From Macrobrachium rosenbergii (taxonomy: Eukaryota > Arthropoda > Malacostraca > Decapoda > Palaemonidae), in assembly GCF_040412425.1 (NCBI RefSeq), contig NC_089744.1:33565743-33629742 (forward strand): a stretch of DNA of 64,000 nt, in the 5' to 3' direction. Position numbers and translations under genes: made by a program. Every line of letters begins with the position of its first letter. Position 1 is the stretch's first letter. Shown one piece after another: positions 21,541 to 31,461 of this stretch. A model generated the notes under the pieces. It did no database searches, had not been told where the DNA came from, and saw nothing but the letters and a program-made list of their open reading frames with translations.

Positions 21541-24500
21541 ATGGATAAAATGGATAAGACACCACCCTTGACAACTTCGGCTTCCACATCTGCTTCTGCC
21601 GTGACGACGGAGATCGCTACCGCTGGAGAAACCACAGCCCATCGTTCGTGCACCGCCTGCAAGAAAAGGATGAGTACCCTTAAAAACGACACATTCGTTG
21701 TGCATAAATTGCAGGAAGGTACAATGTAGCGTCACATTGCGATGTGACGAGTGTAGGTCATGGTCGACAACACAGATGGAGGATTATCTCAAGCATAGGA
21801 AATCATTAGCTTCTAAGAGTAAACATAAGGACTCAGGGGTAGAAACTCAGGGTTTTGACGAAGAGGCTTTAGAGTCAGAATTATTTAGGAAATTAGAAGA
21901 CAAATTGTCAGCCAGCATGTCTAGTTTGTTTTCAAGTTTCATGTCAAAACTAACAGAGATAAAGGATCAGGAAAAAGTTAATAGGGACACAGAACCTAAT
22001 CGCTCTTTTTCAGCTCCCCTGCCTGTTCCAGAACCAGCCCTAACGGGTGCCGGGGTCATGGAGAACCGCAAACCTCAAAGGTAGGATCTACCGGCCCCGG
22101 CGCCGGAGCAGGCAGTGTCAGCAGCAGATTTCCCCTTTCACCCTGGTAACGTAAGTCCTAAGGTAAAATCTAATTTAGGATTGACGCAGACAGTTAGAGA
22201 TAGGACGGTAGTAAAGAATCAGGAAGATAGGTTGAAGGTGCAGTCGGAGTCAGGTGTCATTAAGGTTGCGGCTCCCTTGTTGGATCCAACAGCGGTTCTT
22301 TTTCCCGCAGTAGGCTCTCTGCAACAAAAGGTTGCGAATTCGGTAGAGGATGATTCAATTTTGGTTCCTAGCTCTTCTAGTGTGGATAGGTTGGAAAGTA
22401 TCCCTTTCTCTTCTTCCAAGTTTCTTCTTCCCCCTCGGGACAAACCTTCGTCCCTTTCAGAGTCCAATTCAGTAGATCAATTGTTGAACATTGCAGAGTA
22501 TAATGCTGATCTGTTGGGACTCTCTAAAGGCTACAGATCTTTGGTCAGAAATTGTTTTAATATTGGGTTTTCCAACATTTTTGAGCATGTTTTGAAAAAC
22601 CTACCTGAATTTACAAATGATGCTTTACAGGATTATCAGGGGGAAACAGAATCGGTCTATTTTCTTTCCTTAAAATCTATGGCCTCTTCTGTATCCACAG
22701 ACATCTCTTCTCCTATGGTTTCAAAATCTTCTATGGCTTTTTCTCAACCTTCCGTTTTGGGTCATTCTTCGGGAGACTTTCGGTTTCTTCTCTCGCTCAT
22801 CCGAGCTCTCTACCGTTAACGGACTTGCCTTGGGACAATCTTCCACAAATCATATGATCTCGTCTTCCGGAGCCTGTTGCTGCGGCATCTGGTAGTGCGA
22901 CTGTTCCGTGTTCAATGTTTCGGCCCCGGTAGTCTCAACAATCACTCCAGTAGCTAGGTTTACGGGTAACCTATCATCCACAATCGCTTCGGGTTCGGCA
23001 CCTCGCAGTTTCCCATGCGAAACTCCTGTGAGCTCCGGCCCGTCTGGTGCGTTCGTTCCCTACATGTATGACGTCATCGGCAGGGTCTCCGGTGGTTTCC
23101 CCGAGTGTGGCTTCTTCTCTCTTCCCTCCTACTGTACCTTCCTTCTCTACCTTTCCAACAGGTGTCTCTCTTCCTCCGGTTAGACGGTTTTGTAGGTTCG
23201 GGTTGGTTGCAGGTCAACATGAGTTTTTCCACCTTGTTCTTCTTCCGCAAATAGCGGAGTGTCTGCTGCGGCGATTCCTCATCAGCATGCTTCTGTTATT
23301 CAGCCTAGTTCGGGGTTGGCGAGTATTGCGGCTTCTCTGTTTTCTGAGGGGGGCGTGGTTCGCCCAGGTGTGTCTGGCTCAGCGTAGCTCCACCGTTGTT
23401 GGAGAGTGCGGGTTTTGCGCAACCCTTCTCGGCTGCCCGCAACATTGTGGCTGATTCCCCAGGTGTGCGTCTTGCGCACTCAGGTATTTCGTGTTCGGGT
23501 TAACTGATCCAGCGTTTTCTAGGGGTCAGCCTGTCTCTGTTCCTGTCTCGACTCAGTCGGATCTTTCTGATAAGGATTTCTCTTGCGAGGAAGAGGATCC
23601 GGTACGGGAAGCCTGTTCTCCTTCAGCGAACGAGAACGAATACAAGCGGATGGTGGACTTCGTTCATGCTCTTTACCCACAGTCCAAGGCTCCGGAAGAA
23701 CCTTTTCAACCTGATCAGGCGATGTTTGAGTCACTGTTCGCGACGAAACCAGTGGTGGCTCATGCACCAAAGAATCTAGTTTGGTTTGGCCATGTCGAGC
23801 AGGCATTGAGGGAGGCGGACGGTAGGTTAGCGGCATTAATTGGGTCGGGTAGGCAGGATTCCTCCTTACTTCCTTCTCGTATGGTTTTACAAGGTTGCGG
23901 GTAACCCTTCTGCGGGAGTTAGGGTACCTCTTAATGAATCGGTGGAAGCTCTTCTATCTAGGGTCCCTTCTTGAATCGTTTGGTTTCCGTCACGACAAGA
24001 GAAGCGGGTATTTTGGAAGACACTTTTCGTTCTCAGTCGGAGGCTCTATCCCATTCGATGTGGATGTTATCTGGTTTAATGGGGTTCCTTAAAAGGACGG
24101 TTATTCTCCCTCGGACCCGGTTTTGTTCGACAATCTCATCACTTCGGTGTCAATGGGACTGGCTTATCAGGCAAATATATCGGCCGGTTGTACGACCTTC
24201 TTCGGTAAGAAAAGGAGGGATTTCTTTCTGAACCATCTACCTCCGCATTATCCAGATATTCACAAAGGGCTCTGTTGAGAGCACCTTTGGCGCTCAGCAA
24301 CAGTCTTTTCAGGGAGGAAGACGTAGCCGATGGTAAATTTCGTTTCCTCTTCTTCAGCTGTCGAGTCACAGCAAGCCATGATTCGAGTGGCAGCACAGTC
24401 CTCTAGATCTCCGAGAGGTTCCAGGATGACATCACCAGCCAAGCAGACCCGTTCCAAATCACCAACCAGGTCCCCTAAGAAAGTCCGTTTCTCATCCAAG

Positions 24501-24587
24501 ACTTCAGCTTCCACTTCAGATCCGAAACCTTCTGTCCTTAAGAAGGGTTTTGGAAATAGGAGACACTTCCCTCGTCTGCACCGGTAG
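21541..24587 (+). pseudogene. DIRS-E gag-like gene (frameshifted)
   Basis: ATG at 21541 (MDKMDKTPPL). A Cys-rich segment 'CTACKKRMS' ... 'CINCRKVQCSVTLRCDECRS' crosses a frameshift near 21697. The frame then runs 21698-22084, ends at an in-frame TAG, and continues open in the same frame to 22819. Later fragments include 'EYKRMVDFVHALYPQSKAP' (23640), 'LVWFGHVEQALREADGRLAA' (23778) and 'SSAVESQQAMIRVAAQSSRS' (24352), which follow the order of decapod DIRS gag proteins. Total coding span ~1,000 codons. At least five breaks. Expected role: structural/RNA-binding protein. The C-terminus is basic (SPTRSPKKVRF). Confidence 0.75.
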
Positions 24588-24647
24588 GGAGGTTGCCTAG
24601 CTCCATTCTGGGAATCCTGGAAGGAGTATGGCGCGGAGAGTTGGGTA

Positions 24648-25430
24648 GTGGAGGTGTTAAGGAAGGGGTACAGAGTCCCTTTTCGTTCCCTGCCTCCTCT
24701 ATCCAGCTCACTGGTTCATCTTCCCAGTTATTCCCCTTCCTCCATCAGGGGAATAGCGTTAGCAGCAGAAGTCCGAGCCCTCTGGGAAAAAGGGGCATTA
24801 GAACCCGCGCCTTCTTCCCCAGGTTTTTACAGTCGGATTTTTGTGGCTCCAAAGTCGGGAGGATCTTGGAGACCCATCATAGATATCTCGAGTCTCAACC
24901 GGTTCATCATCTCCCCGAAGTTTCATATGGAAACTTCTCAGTCGGTGCTGCGGTCGGTCCGGAGAGACGACTGGATGATTTCAGTGGACCTCAAGGACGC
25001 TTATCTCCAAGTTCGGTCCATCCGAATCTCGGAAGTTCCTTCGATTCTCGGGTCCAACTGGAACATTTCAGTTCAGAGTACTCTGCTTCGGTCTGACCAC
25101 AGCACCTCAAGTCTTTACGAGGGTGATGTCTCCTATTTCAGAGATAATGCATCGTCGGGGTTTCAGGATGAGGCGATACCTCGACGATTGGTTAGTTCAG
25201 GCTTCGTCAGTAGAGGAAGTTTTGCAGGCGAGGGACTTCTTACTGAATTTGTGTCAAAAGTTGGGAATACGCATCAACTTAGAAAAGAGCTCTTTGATTC
25301 CAGCTCAGACAAAAACGTACTTAGGAATAACTATTCAGACGCGTCGTTTGAGGGCTTTCCGACGGAGGAACGAGTTTTGGCAATTCTGAGCCAACTAGAA
25401 ACATTCAGATCGAACAGAGCGCAACCTGTG
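24648..25430 (+). pseudogene. DIRS-E reverse transcriptase domain
   Basis: Opens with 'GYRVPFRSLPPL'; 'SSPGFYSRIFVAPK' and 'GSWRPIIDISSLNRF' are RT finger motifs; 'DWMISVDLKDAYLQV' holds the first catalytic Asp. A frameshift near 25014 moves the rest to another frame, where 'GPTGTFQFRVLCFGLTTAPQ', 'VFTRVMSPI' and the active site 'RRYLDDWLVQ' (25171-25200) are intact. 'LGIRINLEKSSL' and 'YLGITIQT' follow. A second shift near 25352 restores the original frame ('LAILSQLETFRSNRAQPVSL'). All catalytic residues are present. Confidence 0.85.
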
Positions 25431-26110
25431 AGCCTATGGAAGAGCTTGCTGGGCAGGATGGCCTCCCTCTCTCTCCTAATTCCAGGGTCTCATCTCGGAT
25501 GCGTTCTCTTCAGGCATGTCTCAGGAATTGCTGGGACTTTCGGGAAGAGAACGCGTTCATAGTCTGGGACGATTCTTGCCTGAAGGATCTTCGGTGGTGG
25601 TCAGAAGAATATCATCTGACCATCGGCGTAGATTGGACTCCCCCCATTCCAGATTTTCCATCTGTACACAGATGCCTCGGATCAGGGTTGGGAGCAACCC
25701 TGGAGGAATGTCAGGCCAGAGGCCTTTGGACGAATCTGGATCGGAGGGAGTCCATCAACCACAGAGAACTACGAGCAGTAGAAGAGGCTCTAAGTTGCTT
25801 CGCAGATCAGTTAAGCAACAGGATGGTAGCGCTCTTTTGCAACAACGTAACCGCTGTGTCATACCTCAAGAAGGAGGGGGACAAAATCACAAACTTTGAA
25901 TCAAGTCGCCCAGAGAATTCTCCGCTGGTGCGAAGTGCCACAGGACTACTCGTTCCTCAATTCGTATCGGGAAACTCAGCGTTTTGGCGGACGCCCTAAG
26001 CCGATCGCAAGAGGTTCTAGGGGAATGGACGTTAGTGCAGGAGGAAGTTCAACTTCTATTGAAGAAATGGCCAGCAACCATAGACCTGTTCGCTCTGAGA
26101 CTAAACTTTC
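25431..26110 (+). pseudogene. DIRS-E RNase H domain
   Basis: 'RSLQACLRNCWDF' and 'LKDLRWWSEEYHL' lead into 'HLYTDASDQG' (25653-25688), the first catalytic Asp, then after a shift at 25690 'GATLEECQARGLW' and 'INHRELRAVEEAL' (Glu block). 'NNVTAVSYLKKEG' carries Asn where the second catalytic Asp (D-N-x-T) is usual. After another shift at the G-run 25876-25880 come 'LNQVAQRILRWCE' and, in a further frame, 'LADALSRSQEVLGEW' near 25984-26025. The domain degrades the RNA strand during cDNA synthesis. Four frame breaks in ~700 bp, two of them at G-runs. Confidence 0.8.
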
Positions 26111-26399
26111 GCCTCCCAGTATACTTCTCCCAGTAGAAGATCCCATGTCGTTCGGGACGGACGCCATGTTGCATTCTTGGGCGACATGCAAACGTATGCA
26201 TTCCCTCCGTTCGAATGATTCAACAAGTGTTGATGAAACTCAGGATCTCCTACAACACCGAGATGACGTTGATTTGCCCTTTTTGGCCTCAAAGACTTTG
26301 GTTCCCGGACCTTCTCGATTTACTAATAGATGTTCCGGTTTTCCTTCCAGAGAGGAAAGATCTTCTCAGACAGCCGCACTTCCATCATTTCCACCGGAA

Positions 26400-27420
26400 C
26401 CTCCGCGTGCTGAAGCTAGCTGCATGGAGACTATCCAGCGAGCAGCACGTCATGCCGGACTCTCTAAGGCAGTGGCTCGCCAACTGTCTTTCTGTCTGAG
26501 AAGATCATCCAGAAAACTATATCAGGCCAAGTGGGCAGTTTATCGCAGTTGGTGCCGGAACCAAGGTCATCGTATTTCACTACCAACGGTAGCGAAAATA
26601 GCGGACTTTCTACTTTTTCTGAGGAAAGAAAAGAAATTTTCGTACTCTACGATCGCCGGTTACAGATCAATGCTTAGTAGTACGTTCCGTTTCCATCTTC
26701 CGGAATTGGCGACCAGTAGAATACTTCACGATCTCTTAAGGTCTTTAAAGATAGAACGCCCAGTTCTTTCCCTTCGGCACCATCGTAGGATTTAGCGCGG
26801 TATTGACTCTCCTTAGGTCGTCAGAATACGAGCCATTAGAAACACTGTCATTAAGACAGTTAACGAAGAAGGTATTATTTCTAGTTGCTCTGGCCACAGC
26901 TAGAAGAGTAGGAGAGATTCGAGCTGTCTCAAGAACTATATCTTTCTCAGGAAAGATATGTTTCTGTCATATTTGCCGGAATTCGTAGCTAAATCGAATC
27001 GAATCGGAATCGAATCCTTTACCCAGAGCGTTTAGAGTAACATCTTTAGAAGATTTCATGGGAGATGACGCTTCAGAAATGCTATTATGTCCAGTCAGGG
27101 CGCTGAAGGCTTATTTATTACGCACAGAAAAGATGTTGCCTCACCCGAGAACGCTATTCGTTTCTCCCAGACGTCCTTCACACTCGATCTCGAAGAATGC
27201 TATTAGTTTTTCTTAAGAGAGGTAATACAACAAGCGTCGGCTAATTCTTCGACTCTTCGGAACCATCGAACTCCTCTGAACGCCCAAGAGCTCATAGTAT
27301 TAGAGGGTAGCGACATCGTCGGCATTTCTCAAGAATTCTCGGTGTCGGCAATCTTAGAAGCAGCTACTTGAAATCAGTATCAGTTTTCACTTCCTTCTAC
27401 CTTAGGACATTCAATTCTCG
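26400..27420 (+). pseudogene. DIRS-E tyrosine recombinase
   Basis: N-terminal SAM-like part 'AARHAGLSKAVARQLSF' to 'YSTIAGYRSMLSSTFRFHL' is open to 26793. Catalytic part: 'LTKKVLFLVALATARRVGEI' (26854-26915, first Arg); after shifts, 'LEDFMGDDASEMLLCPVRAL' (27047-27106) and 'RAHSIRG' (27288-27308, His-x-x-Arg); then 'TSSAFLKN', 'LEAAT' and 'TSFYLRDI' near 27394-27415 with the nucleophilic Tyr. Every catalytic residue can be found, spread over three frames. The enzyme integrates the circular DNA intermediate. Confidence 0.85.
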
Positions 27421-27727
27421 TCGGATAAGGGTTACTCGCTGGGTCCTTTTGTGGTGGCCAATTCAATTCTTTAGTAAAGGGTAGATGAAAGGTGGGGGTG
27501 GGGAGAGTAGGGGCAAGGTTAGACAGCATAAGATAGGTGAGTAGTTTTGTCAGTGAATCGGAATTCTTTTACGAAACACAAGATGTTTGTTTTTTTTTTT
27601 ACAATTAAATGAGGATAGGTATATCCAGGTGGGTTTCAGCTAGATTTATTCAACCTCTCGGCACAGCATCGATAGCAACGGACGGCAATGATTCGAAGCT
27701 CCGACTGCACATTCAACTTATCCTCCG

Positions 27728-27905
27728 TACATGAGAGGCTACAATAGCCACATGGGAGAGACTCGTTCCCCCTCCATACATGAGAGGCTACCAATAGCCA
27801 CATGGGAGGTTCGCCAGGCTCCGCTACATGCGAGGCTTTGATTAGCCACATGGGAGTTAGTTCCCTTCTTCCGTGGGAGGTTTTCCTTGAATACCACATG
27901 GGAAG
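27728..27905. repeat. Short tandem array, ~48 bp period, four degenerate units
   Basis: Units begin near 27728, 27776, 27825 and ~27870. Shared parts are 'tacatgagaggct' and 'agccacatgggag'. It sits in the DIRS-E 3' non-coding region between YR and ICR. The open minus-strand frame over it is a by-product of the repeat. Confidence 0.8.
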
Positions 27906-28106
27906 TAGCTCGACCCAGACAGTACCATGACTCGAGACTTGACGTTAAGGGTACTCTCTCCTTTCAGGCATCCCCACCTGCTGAGTAGACTACCAGGTGA
28001 GGTTTGTTGTTTTTATGCATAATAGACGATAATGAGTTTCCTGCTTTACTTGTTGGTAGGTCGGTCTGACTTAATTGAACCCACCTCCACTAAATTTTGT
28101 TAATCG

Positions 28107-28193
28107 GGCTAATTCAGGTGTTCAGGGAGTATATTGCAATATGAAGTTTTCATAATAAAACTAATATTGTAATACTTACCTGAACACCTGAAT
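28107..28193. repeat. DIRS-E internal complementary region
   Basis: 'gctaattcaggtgttcaggg' to 'atattgcaat' is the reverse complement of the left tip; it continues without a gap into 'gaagttttcataataaaact' to 'cctgaacacctgaat', the reverse complement of the right tip at 28426-28477. The junction is at about 28141. It shows that the right element end reaches ~28479, some 20 bp beyond the ITR proper. Confidence 0.92.
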
Positions 28194-28250
28194 CTGAACA
28201 CCTGAATGATTCCCACCCTCCTCCCCACTTCAATCTGATTAATGAATAAC

Positions 28251-28479
28251 GCAATTGGGGTTCTCGGCCATACACAGCCGGGACTTGCAGCAGCGTTGCC
28301 AACGGTACGCTAGGTAACTCATTTGATAGGATTTTCCTGTAAGCGTTGGTAACGCTGACAGTTAATTACCCACTTAGTGGGTAATGAGTTGGGGATATAG
28401 TTCGGGCTGGTAGGTAACCAGGGCTAATTCAGGTGTTCAGGTAAGTATTACAATATTAGTTTTATTATGAAAACTTCAT
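28251..28479. repeat. DIRS-E right inverted terminal repeat plus tip extension
   Basis: 28251-28456 is the inverted match of 21136-21342; 28457-28479 ('agttttattatgaaaacttc') is the right-end-only extension mirrored in the ICR. Confidence 0.93.
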
Positions 28480-29425
28480 TTTGTTGTAGTATTGGGAAGC
28501 TAGAACTTCCGATGAGTAAGAATGCAATGACCTTTTTCATTAGGTCTTTGGTTAAGAACTCTCATGCTGATTGGATGCTGATGCCTTACCTGCCTTGAAA
28601 ATAAAGCCACATGACATTCAAGCAGGTTACATCTTTTAATTTTTGGGAGAACATATCCTTAGAAAAAGTTATTGGAGCTGCCCAGTGGCATTGGAACCCT
28701 GTTTTTGCTAGGAATTATCTTTACAGTGTGGAGGTTCAGTACAGTTATTGCTGAGTGTCAGCTCTTCTCATTTGTTCAGAGGATATTTTGTCCTGAATCA
28801 ATCTGTAGCATTATTTTTTCTATTTTTAGTTCCGGTTGTATTTTTGGGAAGCTTGGAGGTTAAGTAAGGTTGAGTATAGGAAGTGCACCTTCATGTAAGT
28901 AGATACCTGTTATCTATCCATCATTAGTTCTGCAAAGTTTTGGCCCAGTAACCCTACCCCACTTGCTGAAGGGGGCACCCTCCAAATATACCTCAGGTAC
29001 CTGCATGATGAGGGTCTTGTACCTTAATGAAAATCCTCTAAGATGGCAATAATAGCCAGTGGATTGAATTCAGTAGGCAAGCACACCTGTTTTTACATAA
29101 TTGTTTTGTATTAAGTGGCCTTTAAAAGCTAAATAAAGGAGAGGTAATCTTCATTTAAAAAATATAGATACTTCAGATTTTCTTTTTAAATACTTACCTC
29201 TCCATTATATCAATTGCCCTCCCTACCTTCAAGTGGACAGAAGTAGACTGACCAGCTATAAGTGTTTGCACCTATTGGTCTCCTGGTAGGGGAGAGGGGA
29301 AATAGATGGATAGGATATGTTTATTCCAAGGAAGCCAGGTTTTTTTTCATTTTTGTTTTCAATCTGTCAAACTCCTGCTGTTTGGAAGAAGCTATTTAAT
29401 GGAAAGGTAAGTATTTGAATAATAA
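28480..29425 (+). pseudogene. DIRS-D, right surviving part: YR C-terminus, ICR and right ITR
   Basis: Immediately after the DIRS-E end, 'LELPMSKNAMTFFIRSLVKN' (~28500-28560) and 'KIKPHDIQAGY' (~28600-28630) match the last part of the YR, with His and the equivalent Arg position changed to Gln. 'gctaaataaaggagaggtaa' (29130) to 'aaatacttacctctccatta' (29190-29210) looks like an ICR, and 'aatggaaaggtaagtatttg' at 29399-29418 like the right tip. It fits as the other half of the element begun at 18723, split by DIRS-E. Linking the halves is inference. Confidence 0.6.
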
Positions 29426-30160
29426 ATAATAAATTAAGTATTCATATTTTGTTAGTTTTAAATTCTGTTCAGTGGTAAGTTTGATATTTTATAGGTTTGG
29501 AGGGTCTCCATGCTAAGAAATTTAAATATGCTAGTGGGGATAGTATGTTGAAATGTTTTTCTTAATTGCTCCTGGAACAAACCCAGTGTTTCAGCCAGTA
29601 CCTATTATTCTTTCAGTGTATCTTATGGCTTTTCAGAATATAGCTCAGTATTTCATTCAGTAACTTACTCTTTCAGTGACTCAAGTTGCTCTTGGGAATA
29701 TAACTCCCTTTGGCCCCAAGCTGCAACCCCTTTCATTCCTTTTACTGTACCTCCTTTCATATTCTTCCATCTTGCTATCCACCCTCTCCTAACAATTATG
29801 TGCAACTGTGAGATTTTCCTCCTGTTACACCTTTCAAACCTACCTACTCTCAATTTCCTTTCCAGTGCTGAATGACTTCATAGGTCCCAGTGCTTGGCCT
29901 TTGGGGTAAACTCTGTATTCCATTCCTATAACTCATTGTTTCAATTAATTAACAGTATTTTCAATGCAAGGCATCTTATGTCTTTGTATTCATTGCTCAG
30001 ATTTTTTTTATTGTTATAGAATATGTTTTACCTCCCAAAGCAGCCTCTATCAGTTTTCATTTATTTTTAAAATGAGTGGTTTTTATTATATTTAATAGAC
30101 TTATCATATGAATATTTAATTCATTTACAAGATATTCTATAATTTGCATCATATTTACAG
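29426..30160. other. 3' part of the kinase intron; nothing else recognised
   Basis: T-rich intronic sequence ending in the acceptor 'tgcatcatatttacag' at 30160. An open minus-strand stretch at 29665-29853 has no family resemblance. Confidence 0.5.
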
Positions 30161-31461
30161 CAACTAAACCTGGAGAAAGTTATAATGCTGAGCTGATCCT
30201 CTTGGATGTAGAAGCTGAGGTAAAGACCAAAGATACAGAAAATGAAAGCACAGCACAAAAGGAGTACAACCTGATTGTGAAGTTTTTGGCAGGTGATGCC
30301 CTTATTTGTGAAATTATACAACGTTGTGAGTATCACATCAAAGAGTTCAAGATGTATTCTGAAGTGGTGTCCGAGTTAAATAAATTTCAAGCAGAGCGTG
30401 CCAATAATGAATATAGTTTGAACCTGCCAAATTTTATTTATGGAAAGTGTACAGATAAGGAGTATGTTCTTGTTATGGAAAATGTTAAGGTTCTTGGATA
30501 TGAAACCAATCCCAAAAAGCAGGGGCTAGATTTTCATCATGCAAAGTTAGCAATTAATCATGTGGCAAGATTACATGCTGTTTCATATGCATATGATAAA
30601 TCTCACAACCTTTTAGAAAAGTACCCTTGCTTTAAGTTTAGTCCTGTTATCAGCACATTCTTCAAACCTGTCGTATGGGCTTCTTTAGCTAATTCTATTA
30701 CTTTCTTAAAAAGTAAAAAAGGCTTTGAAGACATGGTTCGGAAATTAGAGACAGGCAAAACAACTCTTCCAGTAAAGTTTGCTGCTCTGTGGGATGATCA
30801 AACTAGACATAAATTTCTGTGTCTTACACATGGAGACTTTTGGAATAGCAATCTTATGTTCAAGCACAAAGAAGCTGAAGTTGATGGGGAGAAAACAATA
30901 GAATCATTAAAGCTAATTGACTGGCAGATATCTCAGTGGAATAACCCAGTCTTTGATCTTCACTATCTTTTAAACACTTCAACATCCTTTGAGATGAGAA
31001 GAGACCATATTGAGGAGATTTTGAGACATTATCACTCCACTTTCACTGAAATCACCACAAAATTGGGAACACCTGTTCCTAACTGGAATTATGAACAATT
31101 CAAGGCAGAGTTTGAGAGGACTGCTCTTGTTGGGTTTCTCATGGGAATGTGCCTTATTCAAGGAACACTGAGCAAAGCTGGAGAGACCATTAACAGTTCT
31201 AACTCAACCTGTCAGAATTGTCATTGTTGTCATCCATGCAAGGTAGTCATTGACAAAGTGAAAGCTGGTATGGCAAAAGTGGCTGTATCATTTGCTTTTA
31301 AGCACTCATCTGGTTTTTTCATACATGCCGCTCTGAAAAGGGTGCTGAGACCTATTGCACAGGAACTTGTGGAGGGTAACAATGAAGTTTTAAATGGGAG
31401 GCTTTTAGATCTTCTCATGGAAGCAGATGAAAAAGGTATTTTGGACGTGCTTACACTTTAA
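30161..31461 (+). CDS. EcKinase-like protein, terminal coding exon (kinase domain)
   Basis: Member of the EcKinase/CHK-like family of small-molecule kinases; the studied insect member phosphorylates ecdysteroid hormones, but the substrate here is unknown. The exon opens after acceptor 'tttacag' and runs 433 codons to TAA; with exon 1 the protein is ~474 aa, slightly longer than the usual ~400-430. 'YNLIVKFLAGD' carries the likely ATP-binding Lys (about residue 82). 'EYVLVMENVKVLGY' is the hinge. 'LTHGDFWNSNLMF' (His265, Asp267, Asn272) is the catalytic loop. 'LIDWQISQWNNPVFDLHYLL' (Asp295) is the metal-binding loop. A Cys-rich insert 'CQNCHCCHPCK' is at ~residue 388-398. Cytosolic, no signal peptide or membrane segment seen. 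Fully open with no breaks, unlike all its neighbours. Confidence 0.93.

Larger units (their letters stand above)
21136..28479 (+). mobile_element. DIRS-E: structurally complete DIRS-type retrotransposon, ~7.3 kb
   Basis: Inverted terminal repeats of ~205 bp (21136-21342 and 28251-28456) differ at fewer than ten places by eye; the right end extends to ~28479. An ICR at 28107-28193 joins the inverted copies of both tips. Between them lie gag (21541-24587), RT (24648-25430), RNase H (25431-26110) and tyrosine recombinase (26400-27420), all on the plus strand, then a ~48 bp repeat array. No target-site duplication is apparent, as expected for YR integration. Near-identical ends suggest recent insertion, yet the genes carry many frame breaks. 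Confidence 0.92.
9482..30160 (+). other. Intron of the EcKinase-like gene, ~20.7 kb, filled with transposons
   Basis: Donor gttagt at 9482; acceptor 'atatttacag' ending at 30160. It holds DIRS-2 (9528-18405) with its four MITEs, the split DIRS-D, and the complete DIRS-E. No other host exon was recognised inside. The intron boundaries are inferred from reading-frame and family continuity, not from transcript data. Confidence 0.75.

Noticed and set aside
25896..26490. First two-thirds of a 299-codon frame in DIRS-E
   Set aside because: Conserved RNase H end and linker motifs lie in other frames here; only the part after ~26400 is the true YR frame.
27636..27899. Minus-strand frame with repeated 'PMWL...ASHV'
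   Set aside because: By-product of the ~48 bp tandem array in the DIRS-E 3' region.
27728..27905. Regular direct repeats considered as a CRISPR-like array
   Set aside because: Degenerate units, no conserved repeat/spacer alternation, eukaryotic transposon context.
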